This document shows, piece after piece, positions 1 to 7,128 of a stretch of DNA of 11,876 nucleotides; position 1 is the first letter of the stretch; each line of letters starts with the position of its first letter. This DNA comes from CALKWS01 sp035302405 (GTDB lineage Bacteria > Actinomycetota > Actinomycetes > Actinomycetales > Beutenbergiaceae), in NCBI GenBank assembly GCA_035302405.1, contig DATGSR010000230.1:1-11876 (forward strand). The letters run 5' to 3'. The translations under genes were made by a program, and so were the position numbers. The notes under the pieces were generated by a model. The model saw only the letters and a program-made list of their open reading frames with translations, was not told the DNA's origin and did no database searches.

Positions 1-1202
1 GTTCCCGGCACGTAGGCGACCAGAGCGCTCACTGCTCGAGGCAACATCGCTTGGGCATCGAGCCCTTCGGGAAGTTGCACCCAGGTGTAGAACCCGCCGG
101 TCGGTACCGTCCAGGACGCTCCGGGCAGGTATTCACCCAACGCCCGCAAGGTGGCATCGCGGCGCTCCCGGTACACCTCCCGGAAGGACTTGATCTGCCC
201 CTGCCAGTCATTGCCGGCCAAGTAGGTGGCGATAGACAACTGGCTCATCATCGACGGGCACAGGATGGCCGACTCACTCGCCAACACCAGGCGTTCCCGC
301 ACCGCATGTGGTGCCACGGCCCACCCCACGCGGTATCCGGGGGCGAACGTCTTGGAGAAAGACCCCAGGTAGACCACCGCCTCCGGGTCCAGGCTCTGCA
401 GGGCCGGGGCGGGCTCGCCGTCGAACCCGAGCAGGCCGTACGGGTTGTCCTCCAGCACCAGCACGCCGTACCGCTGCGCGATCTGCAGGATCTGGGGGCG
501 ACGTTCCGGCGCCAGACTCACCCCGGCGGGGTTATGGAAGTTCGGGATGGTGTAGAGCATCTTCACCCGGCGGCCCTCCCGGTGCAGCCGGGACAACGTC
601 TCCTCCAGCGCCTGCGGGATCAACCCATCATCGTCCATCGGCACGTGGACCACGTCCGCCTGGTATGCCCGGAACACCCCCAGCGCACCGACGTAACTCG
701 GTGCTTCGGCGAGCACCACATCGCCCGGGTCGATAAAAATCCGCGTGACCAGATCCAACGCTTGCTGCGATCCGGTGGTCACTACCACATCGTCGGGGTG
801 CGCTCGCACACCCTCGAGAGCCATCACCTCCAGGATCTGCTCCCGCAGGCTCTCCTCGCCCTGTCCCGAGCCGTACTGCAGTGCTTCGGCACCACGCTCT
901 GCCAGCAGCCGGCGGGTGTGGTCGGCGATCTGCTCCAGCGGAAGCGAGGAAAGGTTCGGCATCCCGCCGGCCAGCGACACTACCTCCGGCCGGTTCGCGA
1001 CGGCGAACAGGGCGCGGATCTCCGAGGCCCGCATGCCTCGGGTGCGTTCGGCGTAACGGTCCAGCCAAGGGTCCAGCCTTGTTCCGGCCGCTGGTGCGGG
1101 TACGGCGTCGGTGGAACCCGTGGCCGACGGCGCAGGTGCTGCGGGTGCATCGGCCCGTCCCGGGCGGGGAGTCATCCCGTCACCGCCACCTGATGTGCTC
1201 AC
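1..1202 (-). CDS. PLP-dependent class I/II aminotransferase (C-terminus cut off by window edge)
   Basis: A fold-type I aminotransferase that would transfer an amino group between an amino acid and a 2-oxo acid using pyridoxal phosphate. About 400 residues are visible and the stop lies left of position 1. Numbered from the GTG at 1202: a Pro/Ala-rich, probably disordered N-terminus (about 1-40), QYGSGQG near 109-115, the cofactor phosphate loop TGSQQALD at 143-150, NFHNPAG at 221-227 with the cofactor-contacting Asn, EDNPYG with Asp252 and Tyr255, and SFSKTFAPG with the Schiff-base Lys284, followed by Arg291. The pattern is that of the COG1167 group (2-aminoadipate/LysN-like, related to the MocR aminotransferase domain) without a GntR DNA-binding domain. 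The substrate cannot be named. It begins 24 bases after the trxA stop on the same strand, so it is probably co-transcribed with trxA. GTG 1202 is chosen because GAGGAGG precedes it; an in-frame ATG at 1175 is the alternative. Confidence 0.88.
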   Translation of the reverse strand, partial: MSTSGGGDGMTPRPGRADAPAAPAPSATGSTDAVPAPAAGTRLDPWLDRYAERTRGMRASEIRALFAVANRPEVVSLAGGMPNLSSLPLEQIADHTRRLLAERGAEALQYGSGQGEESLREQILEVMALEGVRAHPDDVVVTTGSQQALDLVTRIFIDPGDVVLAEAPSYVGALGVFRAYQADVVHVPMDDDGLIPQALEETLSRLHREGRRVKMLYTIPNFHNPAGVSLAPERRPQILQIAQRYGVLVLEDNPYGLLGFDGEPAPALQSLDPEAVVYLGSFSKTFAPGYRVGWAVAPHAVRERLVLASESAILCPSMMSQLSIATYLAGNDWQGQIKSFREVYRERRDATLRALGEYLPGASWTVPTGGFYTWVQLPEGLDAQAMLPRAVSALVAYVPG

Positions 1203-1206
1203 CTGT

Positions 1207-1213
1207 CCTCCTC
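1207..1213 (-). promoter_or_regulatory. Shine-Dalgarno site deciding the aminotransferase start
   Basis: On the minus strand the bases read GAGGAGG, a near-perfect ribosome binding site, followed by ACAG and then GTG at 1202-1200. The spacing of four bases is short but workable. The in-frame ATG at 1175 lies about 30 bases from this site and has only a weak GGTGG before it, so the GTG start is preferred. Confidence 0.6.
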
Positions 1214-1225
1214 ACCGGCGCCGAT

Positions 1226-1552
1226 TCACTGCAGGAACTCCTGCAACTCGGACAAGAACGCCTGCTTCGGGCGCGCACCGACGATCGATTTCTTCAACTC
1301 GCCATTCTCATACACGTTGATCGTCGGGATCGACACCACGCCGTAGGCGGCAGGAGTGGCCTGGTTGGCGTCCACGTCGAGTTTGGCCACCTTGATCTTG
1401 CCCTGCTGCTCCTGGGCTACTTCCTCCAGGATCGGGGCGAACTGCACGCAGGGGCCGCACCATGCGGCCCAGAAGTCCACTACGACCGGGCCCTCGGCTT
1501 CCAACACCTCAGTCTTGAAGGTGTCATCGGTAACGTCGGTAATCGCGCTCAT
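1226..1552 (-). CDS. trxA: Thioredoxin
   Basis: A small cytoplasmic dithiol oxidoreductase that reduces protein disulfides and is itself recharged by the thioredoxin reductase encoded upstream. The 108 residues are the usual length for a single-domain thioredoxin. Visible hallmarks are the redox motif WCGPC at 31-35 (Cys32 and Cys35), the buried Asp26 in VVVDFW, the cis-proline Pro76 in SIPT, and the Gly92 region near the C-terminus. The residue after the second Cys is Val36, where many thioredoxins carry Lys or Arg; this may change the active-site charge. The start is firm: ATG preceded by GAGGAG with eight bases between. It follows trxB after a 316-bp spacer and precedes the aminotransferase by 23 bp, all on the same strand. 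It is probably expressed partly from the SigR-type promoter before trxB. Confidence 0.97.
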   Translation of the reverse strand: MSAITDVTDDTFKTEVLEAEGPVVVDFWAAWCGPCVQFAPILEEVAQEQQGKIKVAKLDVDANQATPAAYGVVSIPTINVYENGELKKSIVGARPKQAFLSELQEFLQ

Positions 1553-1868
1553 CTCACTTACTCCTCATTCGATCGGGATTGTTCTCCGCAGCCGACTACG
1601 GGGTCTGGCTGCACTGCTCGCGCTGGGCCACATCAGGCTGCACCGCTCGCGCTGGGTCCACGTTTGGCTGCACCGGCCCGCGCCGCCTGCGGCCTTGGCA
1701 CTCCTCTCGAACCCGGTCTCGGCTCAAAGGACGGTCCGGGGTCCGGGCGGGCCCAGTGCATTCGCGGCCCCTGGCGACCCCACCCGCGTGACCTGCGGCC
1801 ACTGCGCTTCGGATAGCCGTGCCCGACTTCGTGCAGCGTGCTTGGCCGAACGCGCGAGCCAGAGTGGG
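1553..1868. other. Non-coding spacer between trxB and trxA
   Basis: At 316 bp this is the longest gap in the window, unusual because trxB and trxA often lie close together or are even fused in actinobacteria. It holds the trxA ribosome binding site (1561-1566, GAGGAG on the minus strand) and a short imperfect tandem repeat from 1607. I see no clear -35/-10 pair for trxA, no SigR-type motif and no classical terminator with a U-run after trxB. Open frames of about 68-80 codons exist on both strands but have no ribosome binding site or recognisable protein. Confidence 0.7.
1607..1680. repeat. Imperfect 29-30 bp tandem repeat
   Basis: The octamer GGCTGCAC begins at 1607, 1636 and 1666, giving periods of 29 and 30 bp. 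The first two copies agree over about 25 bases, through GCTCGCGCTGGG and CCAC. The third copy matches clearly only for its first ten bases and then degenerates. The array sits 55 to 130 bp upstream of the trxA start, within the likely trxBA transcript. Its role is unknown; it could be an RNA structure, a protein-binding array or a decaying duplication. Confidence 0.6.
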
Positions 1869-2867
1869 TCAGTTGGCCACGGCCACCGGGTCGACGTCCG
1901 GCGTCTGGCTCGCGGCGCGGTCGGGGGTGCCGGCGGCTTCCAGGTCGGCCAGGTACCGTTCGGCATCCAGCGCCGCTGCGCAGCCGGTGCCGGCAGCGGT
2001 GACCGCTTGGCGGTAGTGGAAGTCCACCACGTCCCCGGCGGCGAACACGCCTTCGAGGTTGGTGCGGGTGGAGGGTTGCTCCACGTTGATGTAGCCCTCC
2101 TCGTTCAGTTCGATCTGGCCTTGGACCAACTCGGTGCGCGGCACGTGGCCGATCGCTACGAAGATGCCGCTGGCTTCCACTTCGCGGGTCTCTCCGGTGA
2201 CGGTGTCGCGCAGCGTCGCCCCGGTGACCTTCTCCTCACCGTGGATCGCTACCACTTCGCTGTTCCACGCGAAGGAGATCTTGTCGTTTGCCAGGGCGCG
2301 GTCGGCCATGATCTTGGAGGCCCGCAATTCGTCACGGCGGTGAACCACGGTCACGGTCTTGCCGAACCGGGTGAGGAAGAGTGCTTCTTCCATGGCGGAG
2401 TCGCCGCCGCCCACCACCAGGATGTCCTGGTCCTTGAAGAAGAAGCCGTCGCATGTGGCACACCAGGAGACCCCGCGGCCGGAGTACTTCTTCTCTCCCT
2501 CCAGGCCGAGTTCCTTGTATGCCGACCCGGTGGCCAGGATCACGCTGCGGGCCTGGACCGTTTCATCATCGGTGCTGACGGTCTTGATCGGGCCAGTCAG
2601 GTCAACGGAGGTCACGTCCTCCCACCGCACCTCGGCGCCGAACCGTTCGGCCTGGCCCTGCATCCGTTCCATCAACTCCGGTCCGAGTACCCCGTCGGGG
2701 AATCCGGGGAAGTTCTCCACGTCGGTGGTGTTCATCAGCGCGCCCCCGGCGGTGAGGGCTCCGGCGAACACAAGTGGCTCGAGCCCGGCCCGGGCCGCGT
2801 AGATCGCTGCGGTGTAACCGGCGGGGCCGGATCCGATGATGACAACCTGATGGATGGTCTGCGACAT
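1869..2867 (-). CDS. trxB: Thioredoxin-disulfide reductase
   Basis: An FAD flavoenzyme that moves electrons from NADPH to thioredoxin in the cytoplasm. At 332 residues it is a low-molecular-weight reductase slightly longer than E. coli TrxB. Visible: the FAD-binding GSGPAGYTAA at 12-21, the redox centre CATC at 136-139, the NADPH-binding GGGDSA at 153-158, the HRR motif at 176-178 that reads the NADPH 2'-phosphate, and the second FAD motif AAGDV near 276-280. The last 20 residues are a probably disordered extension. The start at ATG 2867 gives the typical MSQTIHQVVIIGSGPAG-like N-terminus and has AAGGAA four bases upstream. An in-frame ATG at 2894 would add nine residues and lies almost exactly at the predicted transcription start. 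It follows murJ by 64 bp and precedes trxA. Confidence 0.97.
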   Translation of the reverse strand: MSQTIHQVVIIGSGPAGYTAAIYAARAGLEPLVFAGALTAGGALMNTTDVENFPGFPDGVLGPELMERMQGQAERFGAEVRWEDVTSVDLTGPIKTVSTDDETVQARSVILATGSAYKELGLEGEKKYSGRGVSWCATCDGFFFKDQDILVVGGGDSAMEEALFLTRFGKTVTVVHRRDELRASKIMADRALANDKISFAWNSEVVAIHGEEKVTGATLRDTVTGETREVEASGIFVAIGHVPRTELVQGQIELNEEGYINVEQPSTRTNLEGVFAAGDVVDFHYRQAVTAAGTGCAAALDAERYLADLEAAGTPDRAASQTPDVDPVAVAN

Positions 2868-2871
2868 GGGG

Positions 2872-2877
2872 TTCCTT
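2872..2877 (-). promoter_or_regulatory. Shine-Dalgarno site for the inner trxB start
   Basis: The minus strand reads AAGGAA, then four C residues, then the ATG at 2867. This supports the inner start. The outer ATG at 2894 has no such site and could be used only on a leaderless message. Confidence 0.5.
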
Positions 2878-2901
2878 ACTGTCTGGGGTCTCATGAGGCG
2901 T

Positions 2902-2928
2902 AACGGAGCCCGAGGAGAGATTGTTCCC
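2902..2928 (-). promoter_or_regulatory. SigR/SigH-type disulfide-stress promoter for trxB-trxA
   Basis: On the minus strand GGGAAC (2928-2923) is followed after exactly 18 bases by GTT (2904-2902). This matches the established consensus GGGAA(T/C)-N18/19-GTT of Streptomyces SigR and mycobacterial SigH, ECF sigma factors that switch on trxB and trxA under thiol oxidation. It lies in the 64-bp gap between the murJ stop and trxB, the position expected from known SigR targets. Transcription should begin near 2893-2896. No sigR or rsrA gene is in this window, so the regulator is inferred. Confidence 0.75.
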
Positions 2929-2931
2929 GGC

Positions 2932-5900
2932 CTATCGCAGGCTCACTTGCGCCAGTTCGATGCGGTTTCGGCCATCGGAATCCGCGACGGGTAACTCGGG
3001 GAACCAAAGCACGATCTCATCGGTCTCCACCGGTTCGGCGAACTCATACGTCACCTCCGGTCCCATCGGCCCTTCTGCCAGGACCTGGCCCTCGCTGGGG
3101 TTGTCCGCAGCGTCCGCTCGGATCTGCACGATCCCGCCCTCGCCCTGGACGTCCAACGTCACCTGACTCACCGTGGTGGGCTCCTCGAGTTCCAGGACGA
3201 AGCCGAGGCCGTCTTTCATGCCGTACTGCGGGTCGTTGTAGCGCAATGACCGCCAGATAGTGTCCGGGTTACCGTCCAGCACGAGGTAGGCGAGGTCGGG
3301 GTTGTCGTCGAGGGAACGTGCCGAGTCGATCACCGGCTCGGGACCCTCCTCTTCTACCTCCTCCTCCGGCTCCTCTTCCTCCAGTTGCTCTTGCGCATCC
3401 GAAACCGCGCCGTCGTCCTCGTCGTCCTCCTTCTCCACCGGCGCCACCGGGGCCTGGGCGGCAGGTTCGGAATCGGGTTCGTAGGAGGTGTTGGCCAAGG
3501 TCGTCAGCGCCAGCACACCGGCGACGACGACGGCGGCGATCATGCTGAGGATCACAACCGGGGTGGGGTTGAATCGCTCGGGCTCGTCCTGGTCCTCCCA
3601 GGCGAGTCCGGCGGCGTCCTCGAAATCATCGGGTGGTTCCATACCTGTGGGCACTGTGGGGTGGGCGACGAATTCGGGGTATTGCTCGGGATCGGGGTAT
3701 CCGCCGGGTTGCGCCTCGTCACCGCCCGCAGCCGCATAACTGGATGCGCCCGCGTGGCTCGGAACCCCGGCAGTGTCCGCGGCCGCCGCCTCGTCGCCCT
3801 CCTCTGGTGGAGTGCGCCAGGTGCTGGTCAACTCCTGAGCCGCTGTTTTCGCCCGCCTCGCGACCTGCGCGGCCCGCTCCGCAAGCGAACCCGCCGCACC
3901 TGCTGTCGCACCGGCCGCAGCGGCAACCTTCGTGGTGGCGCCCGCGCCGCCAGCACCGGCGGCTGTGCCCGCGCCGGCCGCACCAGCACCGGAAGCCGCA
4001 CCAGTGGCGCTGCCCGGCCCGGCAGCACCGCTCACAGCACCGACGGCGTGTTCCTCTCCGCGGGGCGCGCCAGGGTCCATGGGTGGAGCCACGGCACCGC
4101 CGGAGCCCTCACCATCGAAATCTGCCGTTCCCACATTGCCGCGCTCGGGTCGCGTCCCGGGCGGCGGGCTGGCCGTGGGCGGCAGCGAGGTGCCGTGTTC
4201 CCCGGCTTGGCGGTGCGCGCTCGCGCCACTGGGGCCGGGGGCGGGCAGCGAACCGTCGAACGTGGCGCGTTCGTGCCGCGCCACGTAGGTGTCCAGCACA
4301 TTGGTCGCCGACGATCCGGCCGAGGAGGCGAGCACATCGTCGAACGCGGGCGGAGCGGCGTCGGCCGGCGGCCGCCTGGGCGCCCAGCGGGAGGTATCCA
4401 CCACCGGGCCGGCAGGACCTTGCCCAGCCGCGCCGGCACCCAGGGCTGCCCCCGCTGCGGCACCGGCCATGCCTGCCGCCGCTCCGGCGGCCCCGCCATG
4501 TGCCGACTGCTGGGCCACCTGGGCCTCCGCACCGGGTGCGCCCAAGGGCCCACCGGTGCCGTTTGCGGCGCCCTGCGGCGCCGACGCTTCCGGCCCCGAC
4601 TGTGCTTCGGCGTAGATGGGGCCGTCGCCCGGGTCCGTCCACGGGGCCAGATCTCGTACCAACTCGCCGGGGGTGTACGGGCCGTCCTGGTGGGGCCCGA
4701 ACGTCACCGCGCACAAGGTGTCCAGGTCATCGGGCACGCCCGCAACCACCTCCACCGGGGGGACCGGAGTGCGTTGATGCCTCGGCGCGGCCGGTAGCCC
4801 ACCGGCGCGGTCCTGTTGACCGGGCCACGTGCCGGTCAACGCGGTGTACAGCAGCGCGACCAGGTCCACGGTGTCGACCCGGGCCGCGGCCCGAGCGTTG
4901 TCGGTGCTGATCCCGTCGGCGGCCGCGTCCACGGCCAGGCCGGTGAGGATCACGTGCCCGGAGGGTGTCCGGTACAGCGAGTCGGGGGTGAGCCGCAGGT
5001 GGTGCACACCCCGACGACGGGCGACTTCCAGAGCGCCTGCGGCTTCGCCCACCAGCGTGCGTGCCTGATCCGGGTGCAGCCGGCCGCGGGCGAGTAGTTC
5101 TGCCAGCGTCTGGCCGTGCAGCACCTCGGTGACGATGAACCCGAGGCCCTCGTGCAGGCCCACGCGCAAGATCTTGATCAACCGGTCGTCGGTGATCAGC
5201 GCGGCTCGCCGGGCGGCATCCAGGGCAGCCTCCCGCCGCGAGCCGCTGACGGTGGTGATGTGCACCTGCTTATCCAGGATCGTGTCGGTCCCCACCCAGC
5301 GTTGCCGGGCCGGGTCCCAGTGTTGCAACAGATACCGGCCGGCGAGCACATCACCGACATTCAGGGTCCCCTCAGGGGGCGTGTACATTCCCGTTGCCCT
5401 CCTGTGCTGTTCGGTCCCGGTGACCTTATTCCACATGGTACGCACCTGGGGCAGTCCGGGTACGCGCGCGGCCACGGGTGCGAGCCGCGCGGTGACCGGC
5501 TCGGCCAACGCCCCGATCCGCGCCAGGAGGATGTCCAGTTCGCTCACACGCAGCCGCCGCAGGCAGATCAGGTAGATCACGCCCATCAGCCCCCCGAGCA
5601 GCAGCACCCGAGCGAGCGCGCCGGCGAAGTTGGTGTGCACCCCCCACAACCACAACAACCCCCACCCGACGGCGACGGTGGGGATCAGCGCAAGCGTCAC
5701 CCGCAGGTAGGTGCGCAGAATGCGGGCACCATCGAGGCTGTACAGCTTGCGGCGCAGCGCGAGGAAGGAGATGAGCGCACCGAACAGCAGGGAGGCGGCG
5801 TTGGCCACCGCCGAACCGACCACCCACCACTGCACGGGCAGCACCAGGTACGCCAGCAGACACCCGACGATCTGGATGAGGGCCATCGGGATCTGGAAGT

Positions 5901-7128
5901 AGAACAGCGCCTTGGTGTCCTCATAGGCGAAGTAGACCCGCTGCGTCATCGTCCAGATCGCCATCGCCGGGAGCCCCATGACCATCGCGACCAGGACGGC
6001 ACCCACGGCTTGATACGCCTCGAACTCGGCGACGTCGAACTGGACCACCTGGATCACCGGGATCGCCAACACGGCGATCGCGCCGGCAGCGAACACGGTG
6101 AACACGCCCAGGGTTCGCAGACCCATCGAGAGGTCATCGCGCACCTGGCGGCTGTCCCCGGCAGCGGCGTTGGCGGACAGCCGGGTGAAGATCGCCGTCA
6201 CCAGCGACACGGTGATCAGTGACTGCGGCAGCATGAACACCAGGAACGCGTTGTCATGTGCGGCGTTACCGGCCACGGCGATACCGGCCTGCTCGGCGGA
6301 GGCGGAGGCCGCGGCGGCGAGGTTGGAGATCGCCAGGTAGCCGACCTGACCGCAGCACAACGCCAGGAACGCCCACCATGCCACCCGGGTGGCCCGGCCC
6401 AACCCCGAGCCGCGGATCCCCCAGGTGAGGCGGAACTTGAAACCGGATCGCACCAGCGGGATCACCAGGATCCCCGCCTGCGCTGCCACCCCGAGGGTCG
6501 CCGAGCCCGCCAGCAGCGCTACCCGTCCGCCGGTGAACGCCGAGGCCGGGTCGGGGTTGGCCGGATCGAAACTGCCGAAGATCACGATGTAGGTGATCAG
6601 TCCGGCGATGGCGAACAGGTTGTTTACCGCCGGTGCCCACATGTACGGGCCGAACACCGACCGGGCGTTGAGTACCTGGCCCAGCAGGGTGTACATGCCG
6701 TAGAAGAACAGCTGGGGCAGGCACCACATCGCGAACGCCACGGCGACCGACGCCCAGGGACCGGAGCGGAACTCCGCGGCGTACAAGGTCACCAGCAGCG
6801 GTGCTGCCAGGGTGAGTAGCACGGTGACGACGGCGAGCAGGGTGCCGGCCAGCGTCAGGAGCCGGTTGACGTACTCCTGCCCGCCGTCCGGCGCGCGCAT
6901 CGCCCGCACGATCTGGGGCACCAGCACCGCGTTGAGTACCCCGCCGGCGAGCAGCATGTAGATGATGTTCGGCAACTTGTTCGCCACGGCGAACGCGTCG
7001 GCGGCCCCGCCGAGAGTGTAGATCGCCGCGATCAGCAGGGCCGAGCGCACCAGGCCGAGCACCCGGGAGGTCAGGGTGCCGGCGAACATGATCGCCGCCG
7101 ACCCCGCCAGCCCGCCGCGTCTGCTCAT
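2932..7128 (-). CDS. murJ: MurJ/MviN lipid II flippase fused to pseudokinase and discoidin-like outer domain
   Basis: Membrane protein of 1398 residues, about 2.5 times a minimal MurJ. Residues 1-535 are the flippase: many hydrophobic helices of the MOP/MviN fold that move the peptidoglycan precursor lipid II across the membrane. Residues about 592-832 resemble a Ser/Thr kinase that has lost catalysis: no glycine loop, no ATP-binding Lys (VHITTV), HHLRLTPDS in place of HRDxxxxN, and TGLAVD in place of DFG. Residues about 840-1185 form a long Ala/Gly/Pro-rich linker. A helix at about 1189-1210 is followed by an acidic run (1233-1262) and a discoidin/F5-8-like beta domain to the end (DGNPDTIWR). 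The same order occurs in M. tuberculosis MviN (Rv3910), where PknB phosphorylation and FhaA binding to the kinase-like part restrain wall synthesis. Its ATG overlaps the stop of the gene before it by four bases, suggesting translational coupling. Confidence 0.95.
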   Translation of the reverse strand: MSRRGGLAGSAAIMFAGTLTSRVLGLVRSALLIAAIYTLGGAADAFAVANKLPNIIYMLLAGGVLNAVLVPQIVRAMRAPDGGQEYVNRLLTLAGTLLAVVTVLLTLAAPLLVTLYAAEFRSGPWASVAVAFAMWCLPQLFFYGMYTLLGQVLNARSVFGPYMWAPAVNNLFAIAGLITYIVIFGSFDPANPDPASAFTGGRVALLAGSATLGVAAQAGILVIPLVRSGFKFRLTWGIRGSGLGRATRVAWWAFLALCCGQVGYLAISNLAAAASASAEQAGIAVAGNAAHDNAFLVFMLPQSLITVSLVTAIFTRLSANAAAGDSRQVRDDLSMGLRTLGVFTVFAAGAIAVLAIPVIQVVQFDVAEFEAYQAVGAVLVAMVMGLPAMAIWTMTQRVYFAYEDTKALFYFQIPMALIQIVGCLLAYLVLPVQWWVVGSAVANAASLLFGALISFLALRRKLYSLDGARILRTYLRVTLALIPTVAVGWGLLWLWGVHTNFAGALARVLLLGGLMGVIYLICLRRLRVSELDILLARIGALAEPVTARLAPVAARVPGLPQVRTMWNKVTGTEQHRRATGMYTPPEGTLNVGDVLAGRYLLQHWDPARQRWVGTDTILDKQVHITTVSGSRREAALDAARRAALITDDRLIKILRVGLHEGLGFIVTEVLHGQTLAELLARGRLHPDQARTLVGEAAGALEVARRRGVHHLRLTPDSLYRTPSGHVILTGLAVDAAADGISTDNARAAARVDTVDLVALLYTALTGTWPGQQDRAGGLPAAPRHQRTPVPPVEVVAGVPDDLDTLCAVTFGPHQDGPYTPGELVRDLAPWTDPGDGPIYAEAQSGPEASAPQGAANGTGGPLGAPGAEAQVAQQSAHGGAAGAAAGMAGAAAGAALGAGAAGQGPAGPVVDTSRWAPRRPPADAAPPAFDDVLASSAGSSATNVLDTYVARHERATFDGSLPAPGPSGASAHRQAGEHGTSLPPTASPPPGTRPERGNVGTADFDGEGSGGAVAPPMDPGAPRGEEHAVGAVSGAAGPGSATGAASGAGAAGAGTAAGAGGAGATTKVAAAAGATAGAAGSLAERAAQVARRAKTAAQELTSTWRTPPEEGDEAAAADTAGVPSHAGASSYAAAGGDEAQPGGYPDPEQYPEFVAHPTVPTGMEPPDDFEDAAGLAWEDQDEPERFNPTPVVILSMIAAVVVAGVLALTTLANTSYEPDSEPAAQAPVAPVEKEDDEDDGAVSDAQEQLEEEEPEEEVEEEGPEPVIDSARSLDDNPDLAYLVLDGNPDTIWRSLRYNDPQYGMKDGLGFVLELEEPTTVSQVTLDVQGEGGIVQIRADAADNPSEGQVLAEGPMGPEVTYEFAEPVETDEIVLWFPELPVADSDGRNRIELAQVSLR

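Noticed and set aside
51..1193. A 380-codon open frame on the plus strand across the aminotransferase
   Set aside because: The minus strand gives a full aminotransferase with all catalytic residues. The plus frame is Arg/His/Gln-rich, matches no family and arises from GC-rich codon bias.
1596..1802. A 68-codon minus-strand frame in the trxB-trxA spacer with a 10-residue repeat (QPNVDPARAV/QPDVAQREQ)
   Set aside because: No ribosome binding site, Arg-rich composition, and the repeat periods are 29 and 30 bp, so the frame is not kept. The repeat is better treated as DNA or RNA.
1356..2903. A 515-codon plus-strand open frame antisense to trxA and trxB
   Set aside because: It spans two well-supported genes plus their spacer and shows no protein-like pattern; it is a mirror of biased codon use.
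3385..4910. Long plus-strand open frames over the MurJ linker
   Set aside because: The region encodes a low-complexity Ala/Gly/Pro linker on the minus strand. GCC/GGC-type codons leave all frames open, and the plus products are Arg/Pro-rich nonsense.
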